DNA of 64,000 nt from Botryotinia globosa (lineage: Eukaryota > Ascomycota > Leotiomycetes > Helotiales > Sclerotiniaceae), in assembly GCA_014898425.1 (NCBI GenBank), contig RCSZ01000004.1, positions 1,488,001-1,552,000 of the forward strand, read 5' to 3'. Below are positions 14,571 to 26,963 of the stretch, piece after piece. The notes beneath the pieces are model-generated. The model was given only the letters and a program-made list of their open reading frames with translations. It made no database searches and was not told the DNA's origin. Position 1 is the first letter of the stretch, and every line of letters starts with the position of its first letter. Both the position numbers and the translations under genes were made by a program.

Positions 14571-17405
14571 GTGTATTGAGTGGGAAGCTATCGGTTTTGA
14601 TACGTGTATTAGGAGATAGTGATTCGGCGTTACTTTTGTTGTGATATCTTCTCCTAATTACAATTAAAATGTGTAATTTATTGTATTTAGCTTTGGCTTG
14701 ATGTGCTTTATTGGAGGGGAAGAGGATGGATGTTCTGTGGTGAAAGGTGGGCCGTGTTAGGAAAAACTTAACGCCTGGCTAGTCATGAGCGAGGTGTTGT
14801 ATATGAACTTCAATTAAGGCTTGTTGAGATTCTGTGTGTCATGATTCATCATTGTCTTTGAGTTCGTTCTGTGTGAGTTGCGAATGCTCATTTGCATGCT
14901 GTACCTGTCAATCAAACAATATGATTGGTTTTTGTCTCGTCTCTATTGAGCAGGAACAGGTTAGAAATTGTCAAGGCAAACCAAAGTTACTGTTGGGCCA
15001 TCTTCTATCGTGCTCTAACTCTTTGATCTGTAAGAACACAAAAAATTCAAAGAATTTACTCGAGACCAAATCAACCAACCCTTCTCATCTTAACAGTAGC
15101 ACGACCATCACTATCTTTCCTCGCTATCATCGCAGAATCATAATTGGCATCGTCACTAATATTCTACGCTCAACACTACTCCATCTGATCCAAAAAGAAA
15201 CGCAAATTTCACATCAAGATCCCATAAGAAAGCATGGGAGAGGTTTCGATACATTTTACTGAGAATGTAGAGTGTTTCATTTTCACTTGGCTCCTTGCGG
15301 GGAGATTTCCGACAAGTAAAAGTCAGCAATATGGTAGCTAGAATCAGTGTTATGTACCTCATATGCATATGCCCCGTCTGGTATATTGGACGAAGGAAGC
15401 GGATCGTACATCAGGGTTATGGTAGCTAGCGGTGCGTGAATGGTCTGATCAGCGGAAATCTGTGAATGATTCACCAGTATGAGCGGAGACTAGGCAGAGT
15501 TGGCAGAGTTCTTCAGTTGGTTTGTGAATACATGGGTACAAAAGGCAATACTTTGAGCATAGATAGGAGACCCGGGCAGCTGATTTTGCACGCAGATCTA
15601 CCAAGCCACACCACAATTACCTGTTTCTTCTTCAAATGGTACTATCTCTAGGCCCATTCATAGAGTTGAGTTGAGTGAAGGTGTAGGTGTAGAGGTGGAG
15701 GTGTAGGTCTACGTTCGCGGGTTGGATGTTCTGATAATTTGGAATGGTGATTATCAATAACAATAAGCGCTCTACTACGACAAAACTCTAGATCTGAAAC
15801 CCGAAATATGTTGCTGTCAAGATAGCCATTATGGTTGTCATAATTTAGAAATTGTCGTCACTGAAAAGTATTACCAAATATGATGCTGCGGAGGTTAACA
15901 CGAGAAAATGAGCGCGATATACATGGGATTGCTGATTGAATGGAGAACAGGATTCTGAATCTTCCTCCACTGGGCTTTCCTCGAAGTGGGAAGCTCATCT
16001 ATTGAATTTTTCGGCTTCGGAATGCAATTCACAGACTTGATGACCCGGCCCAACCACACCACCTACACCTCTCATTCTCTTTTTATATAAAATTCCAGCT
16101 GATATGTGTTTGACTTGCGACTCTTGCGAGATTCAAGGAGCCAGCAGACCATGGCTAGGCGAAGACCGCAATTTCTGGCGAAGCTTTGCTCTACCTTTTA
16201 ATTTGTGGTACACTCTTAGGTTGTTCGTGCACTATACCTAAAAGGAGGCTCTAATTCGACGTCTTTCCAACAGTGATTGTCATTAACGTCTCTTCTTTGT
16301 TGGTGTCGAATTCCATTTCATAAATCGTGGAATATTCACTCAAAATGAGAATCTCATTTGGCTGTATCTCTTTAGTCCCGAATCCTCAAACACGTATTTT
16401 TAAAAAGCCCACATGAATCACTAAAAATTCATTGAGCGCTACAATAATGAAGATTGAATTTTGCAGGTATAAGCATTTCAAAGAATTACTCTCTTTGCCT
16501 GCCATTATAAAACCAAAAGTTTGAACAATCGTTTGCTATGTCATCACTTAATCATTATCACAGAAGTTCAGCATTCGACAACGATTACTTGAGTCCTTCA
16601 AGAAGCAATATTGACAATTTTTCATTAAAACAACGACGACAAAAGAAAGGGTGTTATTCTCGCTTCACTAGTTGATCCCCTTCCTCTCAAGTAGCTTTTC
16701 CCCGGCGTAAGTGCTGTCCTTGGCACAAAACCACCCCTTTTCTCTGCCCGCCTATGGTCTCACCCCTTCCACTCAATCCCATTATTACCCTCCTTCCCTG
16801 CAAAGCTTGCGAAACCTCTCACCCCGAATTTCGGAGTAAGATCAAAAAGTTATAAAAAGTAGATAAAGTAAAATAGAATACCCAAATCTTTCGCCCTTCC
16901 TATTAATAAACAGTAAGAAATAAACTCATCGATGAGTCCCCCAAGAGTTGTTCGTGTCATTACTACTCTTGAACGTCTAATGGCTGAACTGACTTCTGCA
17001 TTTTCTTCTCTGACTGTGTTATTTGTTTATTGATAATAAAAATTTGTTGTTGATTAGGCGAATGTGATTGCGATGATAATTGACTTGATGTTGAATTTAA
17101 CGCGCTGGAATAATAATGTTTTGTTAATTTTGGTGTAAAGCATGGATTGAATCTGATATTATATCAGGGATGATATGAAGTGCGAAGATTTTGACGAAAT
17201 GGTCGATATTATCTGTAGTGAGCGTGTGTGATGTTGGAACGGATATCGTGTAAGTATCTGAAGATGTGTAAACTTTGCGGCAAAAAAAAGGATTTGATGA
17301 AAATAATAGTTTTGTGGTGGTAAGAAAATGAACGATGATAATCGTTTCAGTAAGCAATTTGCATTCATGATAGAAGATGATGGGGCGAGCATGTCCGCTG
17401 CTTTC
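14571..17405. other. Long convergent intergenic region
   Basis: About 2.8 kb between the 3' ends of smc3 and the coiled-coil gene. I find no gene. It contains a GT-rich imperfect repeat (GTGTAGGTGTAGAGGTGGAG-type) near 15677-15712, and T/C-rich stretches near 16660-16900. Open frames near 14834-15262 and 15156-15368 show no domain or splice pattern. A non-coding transcript cannot be excluded by eye. Confidence 0.45.
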
Positions 17406-20400
17406 TTAATTAATCGGGCCCTCGGTTCTCCAAAGTTCCACGCTGACTTCGAATGATTTGAAATCAGCCCAAGGAACCGAATCATCCTCTAGCGAGCAAT
17501 AAAACTCTGTGCCCGATTCGTTGCAAGAGTCTCTCTCTGCCCTCACTTGTGGGAGCAGGTCTTCTACATACGCAGTATGATGCTCCTCTTCTGTGGGTTT
17601 CACTTCCTTGACGAGGTATTCGGCAGCAGCATGATTCGCCATTTCCAAAACCGTGTATAGCTTACTCGCATCTGCAAATCCAGCAGTACGGTCTATCATG
17701 CAGACTTTTTGAGTTTCGGGATCAATTTCCTCGACGACTTTCTCAAATCGAATCGTGTAATATCGATTAGCAAACATCGGACGCACCAGTGTTGGATCGT
17801 ATTTGTCAACATCTTCGGTGTTCATCGGCTTAAATGTGACAAAGACTTTGGTAGTCTTCTTTTCATCGTGAATAATTTCACCATGATACATGCGATCAGA
17901 ATCCCACTTCTCCAGAATTTCCTGCTGTCGAAACATTTTGGATCTCCATTCGTTGACAAGCATCTGTGCATGCTTGTTGGCCTTTTCAAGATCAAAAAAC
18001 TTCTTCTTGAGAACTGCTTCATCTTCATGTCCATGAAGTGTCACCTGTGTCATGACCATATATAAATTGACCATTTTATATGATGCGGGCTGCTGCGGCT
18101 TGTGAGGCACTGTTCTGGCTGTTTGGCTCGGGCCTCCACGTAACGGTGATTGAGTTTCTAGGTTACTGGAAGATCTTGGAGCGGATTGCTCCTCAAAGTA
18201 TCTTGTCATATTTGGCATTGGTGGGACGATCTGGGCACAATGTTCATCGGGACTGGGCGTAGGGGTTGCTTCTTCAGACTCTCCTTCGGCATCTGAATCT
18301 TCTGCGAAAAGATCTTCTATCTCTTTCTCCAAAGTGATCTCTTCCTGAGTACGAGTTTCTAATAGGCTCTCGTCATTATTTTCGCCAGCCTTTGCAACAT
18401 CTGTAAGAGCCTTATTTTTTCGAGCCTGTTCCTTCATAATTTCCAGAGTTTCATCATCAATCGGATCCTCTTCAGACTCTTCCGACTCGTCCGAGTCGAA
18501 AATTGGTTCCAGTTTTTTCACTGGTTGTGGTTGGATACGTCGAGCTGCATACGATTGCGCTCGTTCTCTCAATACCTCAGCCGTTTTGATTTTATGCTCT
18601 CTCAGGCCTCGAGTCAGAGAATCATCATCTTCTTCGATTTGATTAGAATCACTGGCAGTATCGGAGGATGAGACTTGTGTAACCACCCTGTCAGGATCGT
18701 CAAGTATGCTGGTGCCAGAAGCAGGTTCATGTTCATGTTCATTTGATGACGTCTTTTCTCCCGCACGATTTCTTTTGCGGTTTATCTCGCGCTGTAATAT
18801 CGGATTAGTGAAAATATATAACAGTGAGCCATTATAGAAACATACCTCTCGCTTCTCCATCAACTTGTCAAGCCTAGCTTCCAGCTCAGAATCACCTAAT
18901 ATTCTACCTTCTTTACGAGCCTCTTCGATGAGTTCTTTTTCTTTTCTCTTGCGATATTCAACTGTTCTCTTTTTCGCAGATGCAGCTTTTTTCTCCTCCA
19001 ATCTTGCTCTGTTCGCACTTTCCTTCCGAGCCTGTGCCGCAGCCTGAACTCTCTGGCGATTAGCTTCAATTTCCTCTCGCTCTGCTTGTGAAATCAGACG
19101 AGTTTCCGGTCTACTCGATGCAGTAGTAGACCTTACTGGTAAGGGAAGAGGAGTAGGTAAAGGTAATGGGAGTGGACGTGGTTTCGAGACTACAAGCCCC
19201 GTAGTAGAGTTCTCGGTGGAACTCTGAGGTTTTTCTGGTTGTTCGCGAGGAGTGTACCCTTCGCGCTCGTGTCCGGGTAAGGGCTGTAATTTGACACTGA
19301 ATATGGAACCTCCCAATGACTTTGTCAGCGACTGGGTCCGTTTCTTCTTTGCCGGGCTTTTCGTTGGCGCTTTAGGAGTTGTGTGCGGAGCAGCTTTATG
19401 AGCAAACATTTCAGGGTTTGGCTCCATGAGTATGGACTTGGCTCGTTTTTGCTTGGCAGCTGCACTCTCGTTTGCTCTATTTTTGCGAATAGCTTCACGC
19501 TCAGCATCTCTATCTTCAAGAGTCTTGTCGCCACTTAAAATTTGAATTGTTTTGGCAAAGATCTCAGTCAAACTAGCAGGAGGTTGATCGTGCTCTAAGG
19601 ACTGAACAATTGTCGAGTCACTATTAAAACTTCCTGTAGTACTTTGGAGACCATTCGAAATTTGCCGTTCTGGAGTGGCTTCTACAACTGTCTTTCGATT
19701 GTCTGAAACGAACAGCGAATCTTCATCCTCGACTTCGGTGTTCGTTGGAAGTGTGGCTTGAGGAGGTGAAGTCTTTTCTGTGTTTGAAGAAGCATCCAAA
19801 GGTGTTATTTGGGCTTGTGTAGTGGATAATGAACTTTCCTTGTCAGTTTCCATGCTTTTTGAAGGCGTGACTTGAAGAGGCAGAGAGTTAACTTTGTTTG
19901 GAATACCCTCCACGGTCGTAGACTTTCTCGCAGGTTTCAATTCCGCAATTGATTTCGCCTTGACTTGCGCTTCAAGCTTTTCCAACTGACGTTTCATTTG
20001 ATCAAACTTAGCATCATTCTCTTTCCTTTCCTTTTCTGCAGCTTGGGCTTTTTCATCGGCAGCTTTGGCCGCAGCCAAATCTTTTTCTCTATTCTCTTGT
20101 AGTAACTTATTTGCAGCCTTGCGTCTCTCATCTGCATTCTGTTGTTCTTTCAAGGATTGATGATGGCGTTCGGCGTCGCGTTTGGCCTTTTTGGCTGCTA
20201 CCTCTTTCTCCTTCTCGGCCTGCTCAGCCTCTTTCCTCTCGCTCTCTTTCTTTGCTCTTGCTTCATTCTTCTTTCGCTTCCTCTCGGCATCAAGGAGAGC
20301 TTGCTTCTCTTTCTCTTCCCGCAATCTTTGAGCTTCCAAACGTTTAGCTTCCTCAAGCTCTCTCTTTTCTTCTACAGTCTCGCCAATAATTTCTCCGAAT

Positions 20401-22034
20401 AGCTCTTGCTGTAAAGCTTGACTGTCAGCATTGAGTTCTTGTCGGATAATCTTCTCAGCTGCTTGTCGTTGACGAATATTTTCTTCAGGTTGCTGTCCCT
20501 TGTTAGGGCTAGATCCAACGGCTTGTTGCTGATGAGTATTTTGACCAGGTTGTTGTTCATTTATAGCACCAAGACCATCCTGATCAGAGGGTTCCATTGG
20601 AGTCGATACTTTGATCGGGCCTCTTCTCGTTGGAGTCCAGTGCTGAGGTATAAAAGGCATTGAACTGCGGGCACAAAGATTACCTTCTGGTGTAACAAGA
20701 TCGATAGTGACCCCCGAATTGTTAGATCTATTTGAATCATTGGATGGAGTTTGATGAACCTGTTCTGTGACTTCGGAATTCTTTCTTCGAAATACACTAG
20801 ATTTAGGTAGAGCATTTATGAAGTTCATGGGACCATTATGACCTCCCGCGTGAGACTTGGATATTCGGCGAAGATCGTGTTCCAATGGTGTCTCATAGAC
20901 ATCGTCATCATCAATAGGACCATAATCAATTATTCGGGCTTGACTTGAATTCTTCTGTATGCTATCAGACGCAAGTGATCTGATTTTCCCTGACTGATTC
21001 TTTGGCTTGTGTGGGGGTGGCTTCATGGAGTTGGGCTTGTCGATTCTCCATTGCAACCTGTCAGCAGAGGATGATTTGGGTAAAGCAGAATCATAGCTTG
21101 ACCATAATGGCGAGCGAAGTTGGTGCTCATTTTCTTGTCTCCGGGCTCTGACACTGTACGTAACATTTTCAGTGCCCAGATATTGGATATCGCTATTGTC
21201 GTTGGAGATTCGCGGGGCTAACCTTTGTGCACGAGATTGACCATGATGTTGCCTTTGCTTGGGTGTACCAACCGATTCTTGATTGACTCTTGGATTTTCT
21301 TTGCGACTTCTACCAGCTGTCCTGTGAGCATCTGTGCTAGGTGGCATAGATACGTAGGTTGGCTCCCCCTTCATGCGCCTCTTACTTTGAGCATTATTCT
21401 GCGATGAAAAGACACTTGATTGTCTGTCGAACTGCTTGTTGTAATTCTCCATTATAGCATAACCTTGATCCTCATATAAGTCTCTTGCACGTGAATAGCT
21501 ACGAGCGATCGACTTTTTGCTAAGTGCCACAGAATTTTTGACATTGTGGTACTCTTTGAACACATCATTTGCCCTAACCTTATATCGAGCATCATTGCTG
21601 GCAACGGGCTTATTGCGAGACCGTGAGACCGCTGAGATTTGATCATATACAACCTCCTCTACGTTTGTTGTGCAGCCACGTTCAATGCGACTTGGGTGCT
21701 CACTCTGATGTCTCTTCCTTCTGTCCTGCGCGGGTTGAGCGGGGCTTATCACTCTTTTATGACTGATCTGCGGTTGTTGCAAGACGACAGGGTATTCATC
21801 AGATGAGCTTTCATCGTCTGAAAAGGTTTGATAAAGCTTCATGGGCGCGTTCCGACCTCTATGTTGTGAGTTAGAAGTTTTTAATTGCTGGTAGTATTGA
21901 TGCTGTGGCTCCAGTTGTGCTTGAGAGTGATGTGTTTTCTCTTCTTTCAATCGAGGCTGAGATTGGTTTCTAGAACTGCAACTTGGCAAGGGATCAGGAT
22001 CCCATGTATCGTCGAGCTCCATTTTCGACATCAA
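17406..22034 (-). CDS. Large coiled-coil protein of unknown function
   Basis: Two exons, 18846-22034 and 17406-18791, with a 54-nt intron (GTATGT..TTACAG, 18792-18845) that is a multiple of three and has no stop, so retention would insert 18 residues (VCFYNG..PILQ). Spliced length is 1524 residues. The N-terminal ~550 residues are polar and disordered, rich in S, Q, N and R. About 560-720 is a continuous charged helix (EEAKRLEAQRLREEKEKQ, AERKRKKNEARAKKESERK), typical of a single alpha-helix or coiled coil. Proline-rich RPLPLPLPTPLPLPV and a second basic helix follow. A compact C-terminal ~190 residues starts KMVNLYMVMTQVTLHGHEDE and looks folded. I recognise no named domain; no INCENP IN-box or motor motif is visible. 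A nuclear or cytoskeletal scaffold is only a guess. Confidence 0.8.
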   Translation of the reverse strand: MMSKMELDDTWDPDPLPSCSSRNQSQPRLKEEKTHHSQAQLEPQHQYYQQLKTSNSQHRGRNAPMKLYQTFSDDESSSDEYPVVLQQPQISHKRVISPAQPAQDRRKRHQSEHPSRIERGCTTNVEEVVYDQISAVSRSRNKPVASNDARYKVRANDVFKEYHNVKNSVALSKKSIARSYSRARDLYEDQGYAIMENYNKQFDRQSSVFSSQNNAQSKRRMKGEPTYVSMPPSTDAHRTAGRSRKENPRVNQESVGTPKQRQHHGQSRAQRLAPRISNDNSDIQYLGTENVTYSVRARRQENEHQLRSPLWSSYDSALPKSSSADRLQWRIDKPNSMKPPPHKPKNQSGKIRSLASDSIQKNSSQARIIDYGPIDDDDVYETPLEHDLRRISKSHAGGHNGPMNFINALPKSSVFRRKNSEVTEQVHQTPSNDSNRSNNSGVTIDLVTPEGNLCARSSMPFIPQHWTPTRRGPIKVSTPMEPSDQDGLGAINEQQPGQNTHQQQAVGSSPNKGQQPEENIRQRQAAEKIIRQELNADSQALQQELFGEIIGETVEEKRELEEAKRLEAQRLREEKEKQALLDAERKRKKNEARAKKESERKEAEQAEKEKEVAAKKAKRDAERHHQSLKEQQNADERRKAANKLLQENREKDLAAAKAADEKAQAAEKERKENDAKFDQMKRQLEKLEAQVKAKSIAELKPARKSTTVEGIPNKVNSLPLQVTPSKSMETDKESSLSTTQAQITPLDASSNTEKTSPPQATLPTNTEVEDEDSLFVSDNRKTVVEATPERQISNGLQSTTGSFNSDSTIVQSLEHDQPPASLTEIFAKTIQILSGDKTLEDRDAEREAIRKNRANESAAAKQKRAKSILMEPNPEMFAHKAAPHTTPKAPTKSPAKKKRTQSLTKSLGGSIFSVKLQPLPGHEREGYTPREQPEKPQSSTENSTTGLVVSKPRPLPLPLPTPLPLPVRSTTASSRPETRLISQAEREEIEANRQRVQAAAQARKESANRARLEEKKAASAKKRTVEYRKRKEKELIEEARKEGRILGDSELEARLDKLMEKREVCFYNGSLLYIFTNPILQREINRKRNRAGEKTSSNEHEHEPASGTSILDDPDRVVTQVSSSDTASDSNQIEEDDDSLTRGLREHKIKTAEVLRERAQSYAARRIQPQPVKKLEPIFDSDESEESEEDPIDDETLEIMKEQARKNKALTDVAKAGENNDESLLETRTQEEITLEKEIEDLFAEDSDAEGESEEATPTPSPDEHCAQIVPPMPNMTRYFEEQSAPRSSSNLETQSPLRGGPSQTARTVPHKPQQPASYKMVNLYMVMTQVTLHGHEDEAVLKKKFFDLEKANKHAQMLVNEWRSKMFRQQEILEKWDSDRMYHGEIIHDEKKTTKVFVTFKPMNTEDVDKYDPTLVRPMFANRYYTIRFEKVVEEIDPETQKVCMIDRTAGFADASKLYTVLEMANHAAAEYLVKEVKPTEEEHHTAYVEDLLPQVRAERDSCNESGTEFYCSLEDDSVPWADFKSFEVSVELWRTEGPIN

Positions 22035-24519
22035 TGTTCTGTAGGAATTTATTGAAAGATGAAAGCTTTAGTAGTGTAGATATGAAGTGATAAGTTACAG
22101 CTTTAGGTCGAAGTCGACAAGGAGAAGTGAGCTGAATGTGTTGGATCTGTCAAGTCGTCAGTAGAAGTTCACAATAAAGCTTGAAAGATTGGAAGTTGTT
22201 GTGTGAAAGTACGTAGCAAGATTGTTGTGTAAAGATGAACAAGTGGGGAGAGAAGGATGGAAGGGGAGAAGTCAGGATCGCAATACCGAGCTCTGAAATG
22301 GTAAAGACTTCATCGAAAGATATCATTAAGTACTTCGAAACAAGGAGAGCAGGTGGATTATTGGATTCTTTTGTCTTTGATAAAGTCAAAAAACTTACTC
22401 GGATTCTGATGATGCTTTGTAATTGTGGTTGAATTACGAAAAGTGAAGCGACAAAGTTATAGCATCAAGATTTTAGAAAGACTAGCTATAGTAGTATACC
22501 TTGACTGGTGAGACGACCAGCGCCCCCCAATAAGATAGACTAGTTATGAAGAGCAGAAGGTCGACCGAAGATAATGGTATCTGGAAAAATTTATGTGGAA
22601 GTGTAAAATAAAAAGTTAGAAAGAGAAGGAGGGGAAATTGCAAGAGAAGCAGACCCCGAATAAGCCTCAGGGTTCCTCCAAATGATTTAAACGAGATTCG
22701 GCTAGGTGAATACGTATCAATGTAGATGACCCAAACCACTTTCAGACGGTCACTTACCCCGCTCCTCAAAAGGAATATATTCCGAATGAAGTTCACAGGG
22801 TCAAAATGTGAAATGAAAAGTGTTATAATCTTGAGAATATCTGTTAAGCCTCGTTTCAGTAAATGGAGATTGAAGTTGTCAATGATTACCTACCAGCTAC
22901 TATTGATGTATTCAGAACTTTGAGTGAGAGAGTGGAGCGCTAGAAGCTATCGACATAAAAACAAGCATGCGGGATGGATTCATTGGTCTGTCACTGTACT
23001 ATAAGGTATTGATAATTATTCTTAGAGTGAATCGTGTCATCTTTGGTGTAGATTTCTCAATGTCACTCATGCTCCCCAACAATTTGGATTTGATACCTCA
23101 CATCAGGTCCCTTTTACTAGAAAGGAATGCTTATGAATTTGCTCATTTAGTGAATTGACAGCCTTTTCGATGACAACTTGAATTTGTGAATTAATGAACT
23201 TCAACTCACACTGTTTAATACTTCACCATGAAAGCACTTGACAAGTAAAGTATACCGGATACTCCTGAAACTATAGATTTTCCAGCTCAATATAATCATT
23301 CAAATTTGCAGCCAATCTTGGTACATCATAAGCATTCATCTGACCGATTTCTAGAATCTTCAAAACAAATATAGAGATGAATGGCTAAATACATTCAATA
23401 CTCATTGATATACCGAGGCATTTAGACCTGTTTCATTTCATCCATGATTCTATTTACAAAGCGTCTTAAGAGTTCTGTGCCTAAGTGAATAGATCTTCCA
23501 CTTCAAGTGTTCAATATTCTCAGGGAAAAGATATGGAGCTGGAGGATTCCACTTGATGACCAACACTTATTATCGAAACATGAATTTGTATTATAGATAT
23601 CAGCCCTATGATTATTCATACCATGATCAACCTCGGAATTTATTTTTCTGACAATCAATCTCACCTCAAATCATCCTGTCTCAAGCAGGTTTGTCCATGC
23701 CAATGCCCCGACTGAGATGAACTTAGATTAGGACACTACCTAGCAAGAAGGTCCCTAGTCTCTACCAAGAATAGCCCGTCATCACAGCACAACTAAAACT
23801 CATGCTTGGAATGATCCCAATGGCGAAACAAAAACACCATTGTAAACCTAGCCTGAAATACAGTGAAACCCAGAGCTTCAACTTCAAAAGTGTCGTTCCA
23901 ACCATGGTCACGTGACCACATTATAGTTCGTATGCTTCTTGGATATATCCACGAAGCAGACGTGCAACAAAATCAACTCGATCATGAGACGAGACGAATT
24001 CGAAAGATATGATTGCGTCAATGCATGTGACGCAACCGAATCGAGAATGCGGCCAATCATATAGTAATCAGTCCAAATTACGATCTCGATGTCCATCATT
24101 CTTCTATTTCGCAGTGGACAACGATTGTCAAGCTTGTATAAGGGGATATTGGCGAGTTCTGTTCCTCAAGTACCGTTTGGACTTTGAAATGTTCAGCTGA
24201 AGCTCTCTTTAATTAGAAGTCCCGCAAAATGGGAACCTGTGATCTTTGCTGAGACGGATGGCAAAGTAAGAGAGGAGCTGCTCGGTTCTGCTAAACTTAT
24301 CATAATCAATTTGCACAGAGGTGCGTAGATGAAAACTATGACTAATCGTAAATAATGACACATTGTGAGATCAAGACTCCCGGGCCTTTTGAATCAGCTA
24401 TCGAAAATTAAAAGCTACGTCTTTAACGCTAGCCCCTACCCTCGCAATAACACACCATCACAGTATCTTGACCGCAGTCCTGACAAAAATGGTATCTTAT
24501 TCAATACAGTGCTAATTAA
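22035..24519. other. Intergenic region, 5' side of the coiled-coil gene
   Basis: About 2.5 kb. The left part should hold the promoter and 5' UTR of the coiled-coil gene (-), the right end the 3' UTR of dbp9 (-). No open frame here has a domain, a plausible start context or splice support. I see nothing else. Confidence 0.45.
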
Positions 24520-26442
24520 TTACTTCTTCGACTTCGCCTTGAAAGTTTTCAAAGGGTCTGATTTCCTTCCTTTTCCTCGTCCCTTTGCCTTATGAGCCGC
24601 CCTAGCCTTTCTAATTCTATTTTCAGTCGTCTTGTGCATTCCCACAAATCCAATATCTCCACCGGTAATTCCTTTCTTGCCTTCTTTTGGGAGCAGATAA
24701 TCCGGCACATGCTTCAAATGTGCTTGTACTCTGGCAGGTCGTAATTCCCCATCGTGACGAAGATGATACAAGTCGCTTGGGTTCTCTTCAAAATGACGTT
24801 TGAGCTTGTCACTCTTCATCAATTCCTGTCTAATTTCTCGGGTTTTTGCTTCCTGGACCGCAATACTCGTAACAGCTCTTAGTGCATCACCCATTCTGTA
24901 TCGGAAAGCGTCCACTTGCTTCATATCAAAATTATATGGTTTGACCTCTTTGCCCTTCTTCGCTTGATGCTTGACAATCTTCGCTAAAACTTTCTCGTCG
25001 TTTTTCGCCGATTCAATGCTAGTCGGTTTGTGTTTTCGATATTGGTCAGATGGGATAACGAATGATAGCGCCATTCCTGTCTGGCCTGCTCGAGCAGTTC
25101 GGCCAATTCTATGGGTGTATGATTTGGATGATGTTGGAAGATCGAAATTAAGAACACAAGCGACATTCTTGAAGTCAATTCCTCGGGATACTCCGTATTC
25201 TTTGTCCTTCTTTCCAGTCTTTTGCTTCTTCTTCGATGGTTGCTTGGTTTCTTTCTTTGCATCCTTTGCGTCTTCTTTCTCTTCACCAGCATCGTCCCCT
25301 TCAGCTTCTTCTGGGTCCTCAGATTTGGGTTCGTCCTCATCTCCCAAGACTTCGTGCTCATCCGAAGCAATGATGATATCATAAACGTTCTTGTTGAATT
25401 CTTCAACGACATGGATACGTGAGTTGACAGGTAATTGTGAGTTGAGAATACAACTTCTTGTTCCGAATTGCTCCAAAAATAATTTCAATCGATAACATCT
25501 ATCGATATCACCAACAAATATGATACATTTTCCTTTTATAAGTTTCAATTTGAATATGACATATGTTAAAAGGAACTTTTCGTCTTCGGCGCATCTGTTA
25601 CTTGTTAGCGTCCATCGTACAAACAAGTAGCAAGAATCTTACTTCACAACGAATTGGCTAACGCCTTCTCCCTCATCCTCTGCTTCCTCCAATTTCAATA
25701 CCTCAGGGTTCCTACAGAATAGGCCTTTCAAAGTTTCAACCTCACTCGTCAATGTAGCGCTCATCAAAACAGTTTGAACACCCTTGGGCATAAATTTTGC
25801 AACATTTTGCAAATCCTCATCATAACCATAAGATAAAACCAAATCAGCTTCATCAATTACCATGTGTGTAAGATTTGCGAGGGAAAGTGCAGAGGTGTTG
25901 GCATTTAGCGAAGCTCTCGCAGGTGTCGCAATCACGATATCTGGGGAATCTGCAAGAAGTGATCGTTGAACTGCATCGGAAACTCGCTGGGTGAGGTTGA
26001 CTGCTCGGACATCTTTCGCGCAGAATGCTGTAAAAGACTCAACTGTTTTGTAGACTTGATCCGCAAGCTCTCGAGTAGGTACAAGAATGAGGGCGGTTGT
26101 GCATTGGGTGGGTGAAAGCTAAAACGGTCAGTCTATGTGATTACTTTGTAAGACGATTGAAACCCTTACCTCCTTTCTCTTTAATATCGAATGGAGTATT
26201 GGTAGTAAGTAAGCAGCAGTTTTTCCAGATCCAGTCTTTGCTCTAGCCAGGACATCGCGGCCTTCCAATGTGAGTGGAATCGCTTTGCTTTGTACGAGTG
26301 TTGGGGATTGAAAGTTTTGCTTCGCGATTCCTTGGAGTAGACGCGCATCCAGTCCTAAGCTAGCGAAAGTAACATTCTCTTTTGTGGTATCGGATTCTTC
26401 TGTTGGTACAGGAACATCATTGGCATCGAGTTTACGCTTCAT
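24520..26442 (-). CDS. dbp9: ATP-dependent DEAD-box RNA helicase Dbp9 (DDX56-type)
   Basis: Three exons (26170-26442, 25643-26118, 24520-25594) encode 607 residues. Dbp9 works in nucleolar 60S ribosomal subunit assembly. Motifs in order: Q-motif region [19 protein letters not shown] with [10 protein letters not shown], Walker A AKTGSGKT (residues 68-75), PTRELADQ in exon 2, ATPAR, DEAD box [13 protein letters not shown] (about 177), SAT in LMSATL, and [13 protein letters not shown] (about 411). The SYGYDEDL stretch after DEAD and the [17 protein letters not shown] block are characteristic of Dbp9. An acidic-then-basic insert ([20 protein letters not shown] to [12 protein letters not shown]) lies between motifs in helicase domain 2, as in other fungal Dbp9 proteins. 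The C terminus is basic ([21 protein letters not shown]), a likely nucleolar signal. Introns of 51 and 48 nt. Confidence 0.95.
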
Positions 26443-26963
26443 GATTGGTTTTGTGAGTATAGAAATAAAATGATAGAAAAAGTTGTTTCTTGAAGTTCAA
26501 TTTCCTTGGACATGAAATTATTTTTGCAACTTATCAGAAGCGGAGCCTTTGATAAGGATATTATGTAAGCAATGCCTTTCACTAATATCCGTGAACGTTG
26601 GGAGTAATTTATACCGCGCTTATTAATTGATTACTCGCTGTGATCATGTATCATCAGATATTTCAAAAGCAAGATCATTGCGCATTCGAGATATCATATT
26701 TGTACAATCAAAGTGTGCTTTGTCCTCAAATTCGTTGAAGCTATTCCGAGATCAAGAATTATGATGAGTTCATCACGTATTTATTTGACTATAAAATCAA
26801 CGCTTTACATTCAAGGTAGAATCTATCTCAAGCTCTCGAGGTTGGGAAGCTATCAAAAAGTTCAGCCTTCGAGAATTGATTGGTAGTAGTACTGCCAGCA
26901 TCAATTCACCAAAGCACCAAGTTTATGAGCTCCTTCAAGCCTTTCATACGCATCAGCAATACC
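26443..26963. other. Intergenic region 5' of dbp9
   Basis: Tandem arrangement: promoter of dbp9 (-) and 3' flank of the next minus-strand gene. AT-rich; nothing else recognised. Confidence 0.5.
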
